Of a stretch of DNA of 64,000 nt, positions 55,099 to 63,750 are shown piece after piece (position 1 is the first letter of the stretch; the number at the start of each line of letters is the position of its first letter). The notes under the pieces were generated by a model. It searched no databases. It worked only from the letters and a program-made list of their open reading frames with translations, and was not told the DNA's origin. The stretch lies in contig JAWKZG010000006.1 of the NCBI GenBank assembly GCA_041396125.1, positions 1-64,000 on the forward strand, written 5' to 3'. Origin of the DNA: JAWKZG01 sp041396125. GTDB taxonomy: Bacteria > Pseudomonadota > Gammaproteobacteria > Competibacterales > Competibacteraceae. The translations under genes and the position numbers were made by a program.

Positions 55099-55277
55099 CG
55101 ATAATGCAGTCTAACCTGCTCGGCGATCCCGTAAAAGAGGCAGCGTAAGACCTCGTGCAAAAACTCGGGCAGAAATACTGGCCAGACCGTCACTGTACGG
55201 TCTGCAGCAAGCTGCGTATAGTCGCATTTTGATCTGGATCAAGATGTCATAAGCAGCAATAGCGCACTATTATTAAT

Positions 55278-56705
55278 ATGATAGATAAGCAGATAGCGGA
55301 ACAGGCACCGGGGTGGGTGAGCGGCATTCGAGGCAGTGTGGTGCAGGTGCGCTTCGAGGCTGGCGTGCCGGCTTTGAATACCCGATTATTGGCTGGTAAA
55401 AAGCGGCATATTGTGCTGGAAGTGGTGTCCCATCTCAGCGCAGAGGATGTTAATTGCATCGCGCTTACCCCGACCGGCGGACTGGCCCGTGGCGAACCGG
55501 TTTTTGATACCGGCCAGCCCTTGAGCGTGCCGGTGGGCGAACGCCTGCTGGGGCGTATGCTGAACGTGCTCGGTGCCACCGTGGATGAGGGCGAACCGCT
55601 CAGCGGTGGCGAATGGCGGGCGATCAATCAAGCGCCGGTGGGTCTGGCGCGGCAGAGTGTGCGCACCGAAATCCTGGAAACCGGCATCAAGGCGATTGAT
55701 CTGCTGACGCCACTGGAACGCGGTGGCAAAGCCGGTCTGTTTGGCGGTGCCGGGGTCGGTAAAACCGTGCTGATCACGGAATTGATTCACAATATCGCCC
55801 AGCATTATCGCGGTCTCAGTCTGTTTTGCGGGATTGGCGAACGCAGCCGAGAAGCCGAAGAACTGTACCGTGAAATGCGTGATTCCGGCGTGCTGGATAA
55901 AACCGTACTGGTATTCGGCCAGATGAACGAGCCGCCCGGCGCGCGCTTTCGGGTCGGGCATGCAGCGCTGACTATGGCCGAATATTTCCGCGACGATATG
56001 GGCGGGATGTGCTGTTGCTGATCGACAATATATTCCGTTTTATCCAGGCCGGTTCGGAAGTCTCCGGGCTGCTGGGGCGGATTCCTTCTGCGGGTCGGTT
56101 ATCAGCCCACGCTGGCCAGTGAGCTGGCCGCCCTGGAAGAGCGTATCTGCAGCACGCCAAGCGGCGCGATTACCTCGATTCAGGCGGTATATGTACCGGC
56201 TGACGATTTAACCGATCCGGCGGCAGTGCATACCTTCGCGCATTTGTCGGCCTCTATCGTATTAGCTCGCAAACGCGCCAGTCAGGGGCTTTATCCGCCG
56301 GTAGATCCGTTGGAGTCGAATTCCAAAATGTTGCTGCCAGGGGTGGTTGGTGAACGCCATTACCGCATTGCCCAGGCGGTGCAGAAAGCCTTTGCCGAGT
56401 ATGAAGAACTGAAAGATATTATTGCTATGCTGGGTTTGGAAGAACTGACTGCAGAAGACCGTCGTACGGTCAGTATCGCCCGGCGGCTGGAGCGGTTTCT
56501 GACCCAGCCGTTTGCAGTCACAGAACATTTCACCGGGATACCGGGGCGGCTGGTGCCGCTGGCGCAGACTCTGGACGGTTGCGAGCGCATCCTGGCCGGC
56601 GAGTTCACGGATTATCCGGAGCAGGCCTTGTATATGATCGGTGCAATTGATGAGGTAGCCAGTGAGGTAGCCAGTAATGCGACTGATCATACTGCTGCCG
56701 GGTGA
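55278..56705 (+). CDS. atpD: N-ATPase F1 beta subunit AtpD (two compensating frameshifts)
   Basis: The beta subunit holds the catalytic nucleotide sites. The frame shows VPVGERLLGRMLNVLG, TGIKAIDLLTPLERGGKAGLFGGAGVGKTVLITELI (P-loop near 150), GERSREAEELYREM and FRVGHAALTMAEYFRDDMG. Adding one C near 56005 gives RDVLLLIDNIFRFIQAGSEVSGLLGR, and removing one G near 56093 gives PSAVGYQPTLASELAALEERI, rejoining the intact C-terminus. The short divergent sequence and the gene order (beta and epsilon first) identify the N-type ATPase rather than the housekeeping enzyme. It starts the operon. Confidence 0.92.
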
Positions 56706-57054
56706 AACGCTGCTCGACACCGCCGTCAGCAAGGTGATCGCGGAAGCTGCAGACGGCTCATTCTGTCTGCTGCCCCGGCATGTGGACTGCGTTGCCGCGC
56801 TGATTCCCGGTCTGCTGATTTATCACGATGCGCAGGGCGAGGAACACGTTCTGGCGGTGGATGCCGGTACGCTGGTTAAATGGGGGCCGGAGGTCAGAGT
56901 CTCGGTGCGTCGGGCCGTGCAAAGCACCGATCTGGCCGCCCTGAAAGACACCGTCGAGCAGCAGTTCAAGCGGCTGGATGAACACGAAAGCAGCGCCCGT
57001 AGCGCACTGGCGCGACTGGAAGCCAGTGTGATGCGGCGCTTCGTGGAACTGTGA
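56677..57054 (+). CDS. atpC: N-ATPase epsilon subunit AtpC
   Basis: The 125-residue protein begins MRLIILLPGETLLDTAVSKVIAEAADGSFCLLPRHVDCVAALIPGLL, the beta-sandwich of epsilon, and ends with a charged helix (DTVEQQFKRLDEHESSARSALARLEASVMRRF). It overlaps atpD by 29 bp and atpQ by 1 bp. The position second in the operon is typical of N-ATPases. Confidence 0.92.
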   Translation: MRLIILLPGETLLDTAVSKVIAEAADGSFCLLPRHVDCVAALIPGLLIYHDAQGEEHVLAVDAGTLVKWGPEVRVSVRRAVQSTDLAALKDTVEQQFKRLDEHESSARSALARLEASVMRRFVEL

Positions 57055-57404
57055 TGAAGCCGAAAACACCCCCAGAAAAAAAACCTGAGAAGCCCGACTT
57101 TTCCGCTCAGATCGAGCGTAAAGTGCAACGCAAACTGCGTGCCCGCGAGCATCCGGGGCAGAATATTTATTTCTGGCTGGGCATGTTCGGCATGGTGGGC
57201 TGGTCAGTTGCTATACCTACGCTGCTGTCGATAGTGGCGGGGGTGTGGCTGGATCGGCATCTGCCGGTCGATTTTTCCTGGACTTTGACACTGCTGGTGC
57301 TGGGCATCGGGCTGGGCTGCTGGAATGCCTGGTACTGGGTGCAGCGCGCGCAGCGGCAACGCACTGGCGAACAAACGGATGAACACGCTGAACATGAACG
57401 CTGA
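57054..57404 (+). CDS. atpQ: N-ATPase subunit AtpQ (AtpI/ATPase_gene1-like)
   Basis: The 116-residue protein has a charged N-terminal 40 residues and two membrane helices (FWLGMFGMVGWSVAIPTLLSIVAGVWL and WTLTLLVLGIGLGCWNAWYWV) separated by DRHLPVDFS, the AtpI-like arrangement. AtpQ is a short membrane protein characteristic of N-ATPase operons and may help ring assembly. The TGATG overlap with atpC couples translation. Confidence 0.85.
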   Translation: MKPKTPPEKKPEKPDFSAQIERKVQRKLRAREHPGQNIYFWLGMFGMVGWSVAIPTLLSIVAGVWLDRHLPVDFSWTLTLLVLGIGLGCWNAWYWVQRAQRQRTGEQTDEHAEHER

Positions 57405-57720
57405 AACACTCCTGTTATATCTGTTGATCATGCTGTCCGGCGCACTGCTGGGCGGGGTGTTTTTCGGCGGTTTGTGGTGGACTGTGCGGCGTTTACCGCA
57501 GGCAAAACACCCGGCTTTACTGACGCTCGGCAGCCTCAGCCTGCGCATCGCACTGGTGGTGTTCGGTCTGTACGGGCTGATGGCGGGCGAAGTCTCACGT
57601 CTGGCGGCGGCGCTACTCGGGTTCTGGCTGATCCGGCTGTGGTTTATGCGGCGCTTGCGGGTGTCATCTGCGGCTGCTACCACTGTGCCTCTGGCCGGTA
57701 ATAACAGTGCTGACGGATGA
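57394..57720 (+). CDS. atpR: N-ATPase subunit AtpR
   Basis: About 108 residues with three hydrophobic helices (LLLYLLIMLSGALLGGVFFGGLWWTVRRL, LTLGSLSLRIALVVFGLYGLMAG, LAAALLGFWLIRLWFMRRL). This pattern, with FFGGLWWTVRRLP and an Arg-rich tail, is AtpR, a subunit found only in N-ATPases. An earlier ATG at 57379 is possible. It overlaps atpQ by 11 bp. Confidence 0.85.
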   Translation: MNAETLLLYLLIMLSGALLGGVFFGGLWWTVRRLPQAKHPALLTLGSLSLRIALVVFGLYGLMAGEVSRLAAALLGFWLIRLWFMRRLRVSSAAATTVPLAGNNSADG

Positions 57721-57738
57721 GTGGGAGTTGATTAAAGC

Positions 57739-58461
57739 ATGACGATTAGTCCTGATGAGATCATTTACTGGCAGTGGGGTGTGCTCAAAGTAAACGCCAC
57801 GCTGGTCTTTACCTGGCTGGTCATGGCGATTCTGGTGCTGGGGTCGCGCTGGATTACCCGGCATTTGCGCCTCGGTGCCGAGCGATCACGCTGGCAGAAC
57901 GGACTGGAGGTGATCGTCACGGCTATTCGTGGTCAGATTCGCGAAGTCAGTCAGGCCCAGGCCAATCAGTATCTGCCGCTGATCGGCACGCTGTTTTTAT
58001 TTATTGCGCTGGCCAATCTGCTGGCGGTGGTGCCGGGTTACCATCCGCCGACCGGATCACTGTCAACCACCACTGCGCTGGCGCTGTGCGTGTTCGTTGC
58101 CGTGCCTTGGTACGGTATCCGCCAGCAGGGACTGAGCGCTTATCTGCGCCAGTATCTGCAGCCGACGGTATTCATGCTGCCGTTCAATATTATCGGTGAG
58201 TTTTCGCGTACCCTGGCGCTAGCCGTCCGACTGTACGGCAATATCATGAGCGGAGTCGTGATCGGCGCGATTCTGCTGACTATTGCACCGTTTTTTTTCC
58301 CTGTCCTGATGCAAGTGCTCGGCCTGCTGACCGGTTTGATCCAGGCTTATATTTTTGCCGCGCTGGCGCTGGTCTATATCGTCTCGGCCAGCGTCAGCCA
58401 TCAGACTGAACCGCACTCAACCCCGACCTCAACTAAGGAGAAAACTACCCATGCTGGATAA
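57739..58461 (+). CDS. atpB: N-ATPase Fo subunit a (AtpB)
   Basis: The 240-residue membrane protein shows LPLIGTLFLFIALANLLAVVPGYHPPTG and FNIIGEFSRTLALAVRLYGNIMSGVVIGAILL, the latter with the essential Arg in AVRLYGN that faces the c-ring. The C-terminal IFAALALVYIVSA helix is typical. With the c-ring it forms the ion path. It overlaps the atpE start by 11 bp. Confidence 0.95.
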   Translation: MTISPDEIIYWQWGVLKVNATLVFTWLVMAILVLGSRWITRHLRLGAERSRWQNGLEVIVTAIRGQIREVSQAQANQYLPLIGTLFLFIALANLLAVVPGYHPPTGSLSTTTALALCVFVAVPWYGIRQQGLSAYLRQYLQPTVFMLPFNIIGEFSRTLALAVRLYGNIMSGVVIGAILLTIAPFFFPVLMQVLGLLTGLIQAYIFAALALVYIVSASVSHQTEPHSTPTSTKEKTTHAG

Positions 58462-58711
58462 CGCCAGCCTGATCGCCGCTGTATCTATTTTCACTGCCGG
58501 CCTGACCATCGGCCTGGGCTCTATCGGTCCGGCACTGGGCGAGGGACGCGCCGTTGCTCAGGCGCTGGCCGCGATTGCCCAGCAGCCGGATGAGGCCGGC
58601 ACTATCACCCGCACTTTGTTTGTCGGCCTGGCGATGATCGAATCGACCGCAATCTATTGCTTTGTGGTCACCATGATATTGCTGTTCGCGAATCCCTACT
58701 GGCCCGGCTGA
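58451..58711 (+). CDS. atpE: N-ATPase Fo subunit c (AtpE)
   Basis: The 86-residue hairpin carries GLTIGLGSIGPALGEGRAVAQAL in helix 1 and LFVGLAMIESTAIYCFVVTMILLF in helix 2. The ion site has E64-S65 and Y69 in helix 2, the E-S/T-x-x-Y pattern of Na+-binding rings, plus a second acid E31 in helix 1 where classical Na+ rings have Gln. Two carboxylates per subunit is a known N-ATPase trait; whether such rings move Na+ or H+ differs between reports. A strong ribosome site AAGGAGAAA precedes it. Confidence 0.95.
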   Translation: MLDNASLIAAVSIFTAGLTIGLGSIGPALGEGRAVAQALAAIAQQPDEAGTITRTLFVGLAMIESTAIYCFVVTMILLFANPYWPG

Positions 58712-58713
58712 CC

Positions 58714-59505
58714 ATGCAGGTAGATGGCTTCACGCTGCTGGCGCAGGTGGTTAATTTCCTGCTGCTGGTGTATTTACTGAAACGGTTTCTGTATCACCCG
58801 ATTATTGCTGCAATAGATCGCCGCGAAGCCGCTATCGCAGCCCAGCTGGCGGCGGCTGAGCAATTGCAGCAGGACGCTGCCGCTGAACGTGAGCGCTACC
58901 AGCAGGAGCAGCAACAACTGGCGGCACAACGTCAGCAGATGCTGGACCAGGCCCGTAATGAAGCCGCCGCACAACAGCAGGAGCAACTGGCGCAGGCTCG
59001 TCATGAGGTTGAGCAGACCCGTCAGCAGTGGCTGGCTGAACTGCAGCGTGAGCAGAGTCAGTTTTTGCATGAGCTGCGCCGCCAGATGGGTACAGAGCTG
59101 TGCGCACTGGCCCGGCAGGCGCTGGCCGATATGGCCGATGTCGATTTACAGGATCAGCTGATCGCAGTGTTTCTCCGCCAGCTGCGCGAACTGCCAGCGG
59201 CACAACGGGCCGGGCTGGCTGATGCCAACCTGAGTGTGGTGACGGCCTTGCCGCTCGATCCGGCCCGCCAGGAACGCTTGCAAAGCGCTCTACAGCAGAT
59301 TCTGCAAAACAGCAGCGTGCCGGCGTGCGAACAGCAGCCGGATCTGATCTGCGGTATTGCCCTGCGTACCCCGCAGGGCGAACTGGGTTGGGATCTGAGC
59401 GAGTATCTGGGTGAATTAAGCGATCGTTTGCGCGAACGCATAGAGAACTACGCGATAGGAGCTGAAAATGAGCCTGCTGACGGCGCTGAACGCGAGCAAA
59501 CGTGA
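58714..59505 (+). CDS. atpF: N-ATPase subunit b with delta-like extension (AtpF)
   Basis: The start at 58714 gives 263 residues. A single N-terminal membrane helix (FTLLAQVVNFLLLVYLLKRFLY) is followed by a long Gln/Ala/Glu-rich coiled coil (about 40-130) and a C-terminal region of about 110 residues. N-ATPases lack a separate delta subunit, and the extended b subunit is thought to take over that role. It overlaps atpA by 38 bp. Confidence 0.92.
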   Translation: MQVDGFTLLAQVVNFLLLVYLLKRFLYHPIIAAIDRREAAIAAQLAAAEQLQQDAAAERERYQQEQQQLAAQRQQMLDQARNEAAAQQQEQLAQARHEVEQTRQQWLAELQREQSQFLHELRRQMGTELCALARQALADMADVDLQDQLIAVFLRQLRELPAAQRAGLADANLSVVTALPLDPARQERLQSALQQILQNSSVPACEQQPDLICGIALRTPQGELGWDLSEYLGELSDRLRERIENYAIGAENEPADGAEREQT

Positions 59506-60976
59506 TCTTGACACCGTCCTGAAGGACTGGCAGCCGACACTGCGGGTTCGGGAGACGGGCCGGGTACTGGCGGTGGAGCAGGCCGTGGCGCGGGTTAACG
59601 GGCTGCCGGGCGTGCAAGCGGATGAACGGGTGGAGTTCCCGCACGGCGTGCAGGGGATAGCCTATAACCTCGATCCTGCCGAGGTCGGCGTGGTGTTGCT
59701 CGGCGACGGTCGCAAACTGGCCGCTGGTGACCCCGTCCGGCGCAGCGGTCGGGTGGTCGATGTACCGGTAGGAGAGAGCCTGCTGGGTCGGGTTGTGGAT
59801 GGTAATGGCCGGGTGCTGGACGAACGCGGCAGCCTGTCGGCGCGGGAACACTGGCCGGTCGAGCGGGCCGCGCCGGCCATTATGGCACGGGCACCCGTCA
59901 GTGAGCCGCTGGTGACCGGCATCAAGGTTATTGACGCGCTGATCCCGATTGGTCGTGGTCAGCGTGAACTGATTCTGGGTGACCGCCAGACCGGCAAAAC
60001 CGCGATCGCTCTGGACACTATCGTCAATCAGCACGATAAAAATGTCATCTGCATTTACTGTGCTATCGGCCAGCGCAGTAGCGCTGTGGCCCGTGTTATC
60101 GCTGCATTGCGCGCACACGATGCCATGCGCTATACCGTGGTGGTGGTGGCTGCTGGCGATGACCCGCCGGGCCTGCAGTACATCACCCCGTTTGCTGCTA
60201 CCAGCATTGCGGAATATTTCATGCACCAGGGCCGGGATGTGCTGATTGTGTACGACGACCTGACCCGTCATGCACGTGCTTATCGTGAGCTGTCACTATT
60301 ACTGCGACGACCACCGGGTCGGGAAGCCTTTCCGGGCGATATTTTCTATGTACATGCGCATCTGCTGGAACGGGCGACGCACCTGCGGGCGGGCGGATCG
60401 CTGACCGCGTTGCCGATTCTGGAAACCGAAGCGCAGAATCTGGCAGCGTATATTCCAACCAATCTGGTGTCGATTACGGATGGTCAGATTTATCTGTCGC
60501 CAGATTTATTTCGCAAAGGTCTGCTGCCCGCTGTGGATGTCGGGCGCTCGGTTTCGCGGGTGGGCGGCAAGGCACAATTGGCGGCCTACCGGGCAGTTAC
60601 CGGCGCATTGAAGCTGTCTTATGCGCAATTCGAGGAACTGGAAGTTTTCGCCCGCTTTGGCACCCGTCTGGATGAGGCCACCCGGCGCACGATCCGGCAC
60701 GGACGGCAGGTGCGCGAGATTCTCAAGCAGGGCCAGTTTCAGGCTTTGCCGCCGGCCGAGCAGGTGGCTGTCTTGGCGGCGACCAGTCAGCACCTGCTGG
60801 ACGATATTCCGGCTGAACAGCTGGGGGCAGCGGAACAGGCGATCAGGCAGGCGCTGCGCACGCAAGGTAGTGCATTATGCGCGGCGATTGAGCGCGGTGC
60901 TGCGTTGACTGATGCGGATTTGCAGCAATTGCTGGCCATCGCCCGGACAGCACTGAACGGTATGGTCAAAGGATAA
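59468..60976 (+). CDS. atpA: N-ATPase F1 alpha subunit AtpA
   Basis: The 502-residue alpha subunit has the P-loop GDRQTGKTAIALDTI near residue 168-182, IYCAIGQRSSAVARVIAAL, the YDDLTRHARAYRELSLLLRRPPGREAFPGDIFYVHA signature and GRSVSRVGGKAQLAAYR. The non-catalytic site and the arginine finger region appear intact. It is the longest unbroken gene of the operon. Confidence 0.97.
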   Translation: MSLLTALNASKRDLDTVLKDWQPTLRVRETGRVLAVEQAVARVNGLPGVQADERVEFPHGVQGIAYNLDPAEVGVVLLGDGRKLAAGDPVRRSGRVVDVPVGESLLGRVVDGNGRVLDERGSLSAREHWPVERAAPAIMARAPVSEPLVTGIKVIDALIPIGRGQRELILGDRQTGKTAIALDTIVNQHDKNVICIYCAIGQRSSAVARVIAALRAHDAMRYTVVVVAAGDDPPGLQYITPFAATSIAEYFMHQGRDVLIVYDDLTRHARAYRELSLLLRRPPGREAFPGDIFYVHAHLLERATHLRAGGSLTALPILETEAQNLAAYIPTNLVSITDGQIYLSPDLFRKGLLPAVDVGRSVSRVGGKAQLAAYRAVTGALKLSYAQFEELEVFARFGTRLDEATRRTIRHGRQVREILKQGQFQALPPAEQVAVLAATSQHLLDDIPAEQLGAAEQAIRQALRTQGSALCAAIERGAALTDADLQQLLAIARTALNGMVKG

Positions 60977-61006
60977 GCTGCTTGTGCCGGCCATCAGGGA
61001 AAAGCC

Positions 61007-61879
61007 ATGACCCAGACCCAGGAAAGCTTGCAGCGCCGGATTGCCACCGTACAGGATCTGGGAGCCGTGGTGCGCACCATGAAAGCCTTGTCCGGTGCAA
61101 CCATCCGGCAATACGAAAACGCCGCCGCCGCTGTGGGTGAATATTACCGCACCGTCGAACTGGGGCTGCGGGCAGTATTGCACGGTGTGCCGTTGCCGCG
61201 TCTGCCACACCGGCCACCGGATGCTGCCGTGGGCGTCATTGTAATCGGCTCTGATCATGGCCTGTGCGGCCGCTTCAATGAACTCATCGTGCAGCATGTC
61301 GTAGATGAACTGAAGCAGCTGCCACCGGCGCCGCATTATGCGCTGGCGGTCGGGGCGCAAGTGCAGATGCGACTGGACGAGCTGCAGTGTCCGGTGACGC
61401 TTTCTTTGCCAACGCCGGGCTCGGTGACGGCAATGACCCGGACGGTGGAACAGCTGCTGCTGGAGATTGATCGCTGGCGCAGTCAGGAGAAGGTATTCGA
61501 GGTGCTGCTGGTGCATCATTCCCCGACCGGGCGATCCTTGTACCGGGCCCAAAGCATGCGCCTGCTGCCGGTCGATTTCAGACACTTCCGACCGTTGGGC
61601 GAGCAGCCCTGGCCCGGTCGCAGTCTGCCGTATTTTTCGCAGGACCGGGCAGCGCTGCTGGCGGCTCTGATCCGGCAGTATTTTCTGGTCGTGCTGTTTC
61701 GCGCCTGTGCCGAATCACTGGCCTGCGAGCATGCGGCACGTCTGGCTGTCATGCAACGGGCAGATAAAAATATCGCCGAGCACCTGCAGGTTTTGAACAA
61801 TCAATACCGGCAGCAGCGTCAGTCGGCAATTACCGAAGAATTACAGGATATTATCGCTGGCGGACTATACCTGGACTAA
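61007..61879 (+). CDS. atpG: N-ATPase F1 gamma subunit AtpG
   Basis: The 290-residue protein starts with the gamma coiled-coil opening LQRRIATVQDLGAVVRTMKALSGATIRQYENA and ends with ADKNIAEHLQVLNNQYRQQRQSAITEELQDIIAGGLYLD, which corresponds to the conserved C-terminal helix of gamma. The middle contains VIVIGSDHGLCGRFNE, the family core. It is the central rotor stalk and the last gene of the operon. Divergence from housekeeping gamma subunits is as expected for N-ATPases. Confidence 0.93.
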   Translation: MTQTQESLQRRIATVQDLGAVVRTMKALSGATIRQYENAAAAVGEYYRTVELGLRAVLHGVPLPRLPHRPPDAAVGVIVIGSDHGLCGRFNELIVQHVVDELKQLPPAPHYALAVGAQVQMRLDELQCPVTLSLPTPGSVTAMTRTVEQLLLEIDRWRSQEKVFEVLLVHHSPTGRSLYRAQSMRLLPVDFRHFRPLGEQPWPGRSLPYFSQDRAALLAALIRQYFLVVLFRACAESLACEHAARLAVMQRADKNIAEHLQVLNNQYRQQRQSAITEELQDIIAGGLYLD

Positions 61880-61996
61880 CACCTGAATTAGCGGGGAGGG
61901 GAGGACGCTGTATGAGGATTTATAAAGGTAATAGCATTGTTATGATATTACTGTTTATCCTGGATAAACTGCCGGAAACAGCCTTCTGTGAATATT

Positions 61997-62020
61997 AGAA
62001 GCTGTGTAATAACAGCTTCT
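61997..62020. terminator. Hairpin after atpG, possible terminator
   Basis: AGAAGCTGT (61997-62005) and ACAGCTTCT (62012-62020) form a perfect 9-bp stem with a 6-base loop about 120 bp beyond the atpG stop. No T-run follows, so it may be only a stabilising hairpin between the convergent atpG and SQR-like genes. Confidence 0.4.
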
Positions 62021-62061
62021 GAATCGTATGCCGTGTTGTCTGAGCTGCAGTCGGCTGATTT

Positions 62062-63351
62062 TCAGACGCCAGATGAGTCTTTTATCTTGTTGATGCCCAG
62101 CGCTTTCAGCAGATATTTTTCATAAACAGGCTCGGTGATGCCTTTGCGTACTTTGCGCATAAAATATTTTTCGAACGCAATTTTCGCAACATGTACCCAC
62201 TTGCCTTCCGCTACCCAGGCGACATTGCGCGGCGGGAGCTGCGGCATGGCGACAAAAGCAACCCCTGTATTGCCCATATCCGCCAGGCAGATGGCATTCC
62301 AGGTGGCTTCTGTCAGAGTGTTGTTGCCGTCCAGTACCGCCCGAATATTATGCGCGACGGCGCGGACCATGCTTTCGATCATATAACCGGTCTTGGGGAT
62401 GCCGGTGGGCACTGGCGTAGCCTCCGGTGGTGCAATGGCAATACAGACCCCGATGCCCCAGACATTGTTGTAACCGGGGTTGCGCTGATGCTGGTCAACC
62501 AGAATAAAACCGCGCGGATTGGTCAGTTTGTCGATTCCACGCACCGCATCCACACCGGTGAAAGCGGGCAGCAGCATCGAGTAATGGAATGGCAGTTCAT
62601 GCCGTTTTTTCTCCTGTCCCTCGGCATCGCATTCAATGACGTACATGCGATCTGCTTCAATGCGTTCGACTTTGGCGTTGCAGATCCATTTGATATCGCG
62701 TTCGCGCAGGCTTTTTTCCATCATGCCTTTACTGTCACCGACGCCGCCCAGGCCCATGTGGCCGATATACGGCTCCGCTGTGACAAAAGTCATAGGAACC
62801 CGGTCACGAATTTTGCGTTTCCGCAGATCATTATCCATGATGAAGGCATATTCATAGGCGGGGCCGAAACAACTGGCACCTTGCACCGCACCGACCACCA
62901 CCGGACCCGGTTGCTGCACAAACTGCTGCCAGGCCTGTTCCGCCTTGGCAGCATGATCAACGTGACAAACGGACTGCGTATAGCCGTCCTGCACTGGGCC
63001 CAAACCAGGCACTTCGTCGAATGCGAGTCGCGGTCCGGTGGCGATCACCAGATGGTCATAGCTGATGCTGCGGCCGTCAGTGAGTTCAATCATACTGACG
63101 TCGGGATGGACCCGCTTGGCACCGCAGGTGATAACCTGTATCCCTTTGGGCTCGAGGGTTTCGACCAGCGGAATCTTGATCTGCTCGGGTTTTCTCCAAC
63201 CCACGGCCACCCAGGGATTGGACGGTACAAAATGAAAGGTTTCGCTGTCCGAGACAACAATCACCTGGTCGTCATCTCGCGCCCGTTCGCGCATTTCGTA
63301 AGCCATTGAAACGCCGCCTATCCCGGCGCCCAAGACAATAATCGTTGACAT
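62062..63351 (-). CDS. Sulfide:quinone oxidoreductase-like FAD protein
   Basis: The 429-residue protein has the FAD loop IIVLGAGIGGVSMAYEM (residues 4-20), FVPSNPWVAVGWR (an SQR-typical segment), LVIATGPRLAFDEVPGL and a late FAD segment VWGIGVCIAIAPPEATPVPTGIPKTG. Three cysteines stand where SQRs keep theirs: C129 (SVCHVDH), C161 (ASCFGPAYE) and one near 303 (GVCIAI). This favours sulfide oxidation to polysulfur with electrons passed to quinone at the membrane, over flavocytochrome c or NDH-2. The C-terminal FEKYFMRKVRKG is amphipathic and may bind the membrane. An AGGATAAT ribosome site precedes the ATG. Confidence 0.85.
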   Translation of the reverse strand: MSTIIVLGAGIGGVSMAYEMRERARDDDQVIVVSDSETFHFVPSNPWVAVGWRKPEQIKIPLVETLEPKGIQVITCGAKRVHPDVSMIELTDGRSISYDHLVIATGPRLAFDEVPGLGPVQDGYTQSVCHVDHAAKAEQAWQQFVQQPGPVVVGAVQGASCFGPAYEYAFIMDNDLRKRKIRDRVPMTFVTAEPYIGHMGLGGVGDSKGMMEKSLRERDIKWICNAKVERIEADRMYVIECDAEGQEKKRHELPFHYSMLLPAFTGVDAVRGIDKLTNPRGFILVDQHQRNPGYNNVWGIGVCIAIAPPEATPVPTGIPKTGYMIESMVRAVAHNIRAVLDGNNTLTEATWNAICLADMGNTGVAFVAMPQLPPRNVAWVAEGKWVHVAKIAFEKYFMRKVRKGITEPVYEKYLLKALGINKIKDSSGV

Positions 63352-63750
63352 GATATTATCCTTCGGTAATTAAAGGTTCAAAGCTATCCTCAGTGCTGAG
63401 TTATCATCCGTTTCCGTAGCGTTGAAAGCCTATTCTAATTCTTTAATACTGGCCTTCTGGCATTAAGCAGGCGAAAATATGAAAAGCCGTATTATTAAAT
63501 TACACCAATAAATTATAATAATCTAATTTATTTTTTAATAATATTATAGGTGGGCATGACGTTTACATTGATTCTCGTCAAGTTTATGACATTACATCGC
63601 ATGGCAAGTCAGGCCCGAATGATAATCGCCCAGGGTGTGACTTAAACGGATAGTCACACCGTATTATGGCGTTGGGTTTTTTGGGTTAGCCGTTTTCTAA
63701 AGCTACTATGTGGATACGGGAAGGACCGTATTGCAGGAGTCAAACTAATT
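63352..63750. other. Intergenic region between SQR-like and DUF2058 genes
   Basis: These 399 bp carry no gene. The stretch 63475-63550 is very AT-rich (runs of AATTATAATAAT) and is probably promoter DNA for the divergent genes. An inverted repeat at 63634-63660 is listed separately. Confidence 0.5.
63634..63660. promoter_or_regulatory. Perfect 9-bp inverted repeat, operator-like
   Basis: GGTGTGACT (63634-63642) and AGTCACACC (63652-63660) are exact reverse complements separated by 9 bp, about 90 bp before the DUF2058 gene. The 18-bp centre spacing, nearly two helical turns, suits a dimeric repressor or activator. No regulator gene lies in the visible neighbourhood. Confidence 0.45.
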
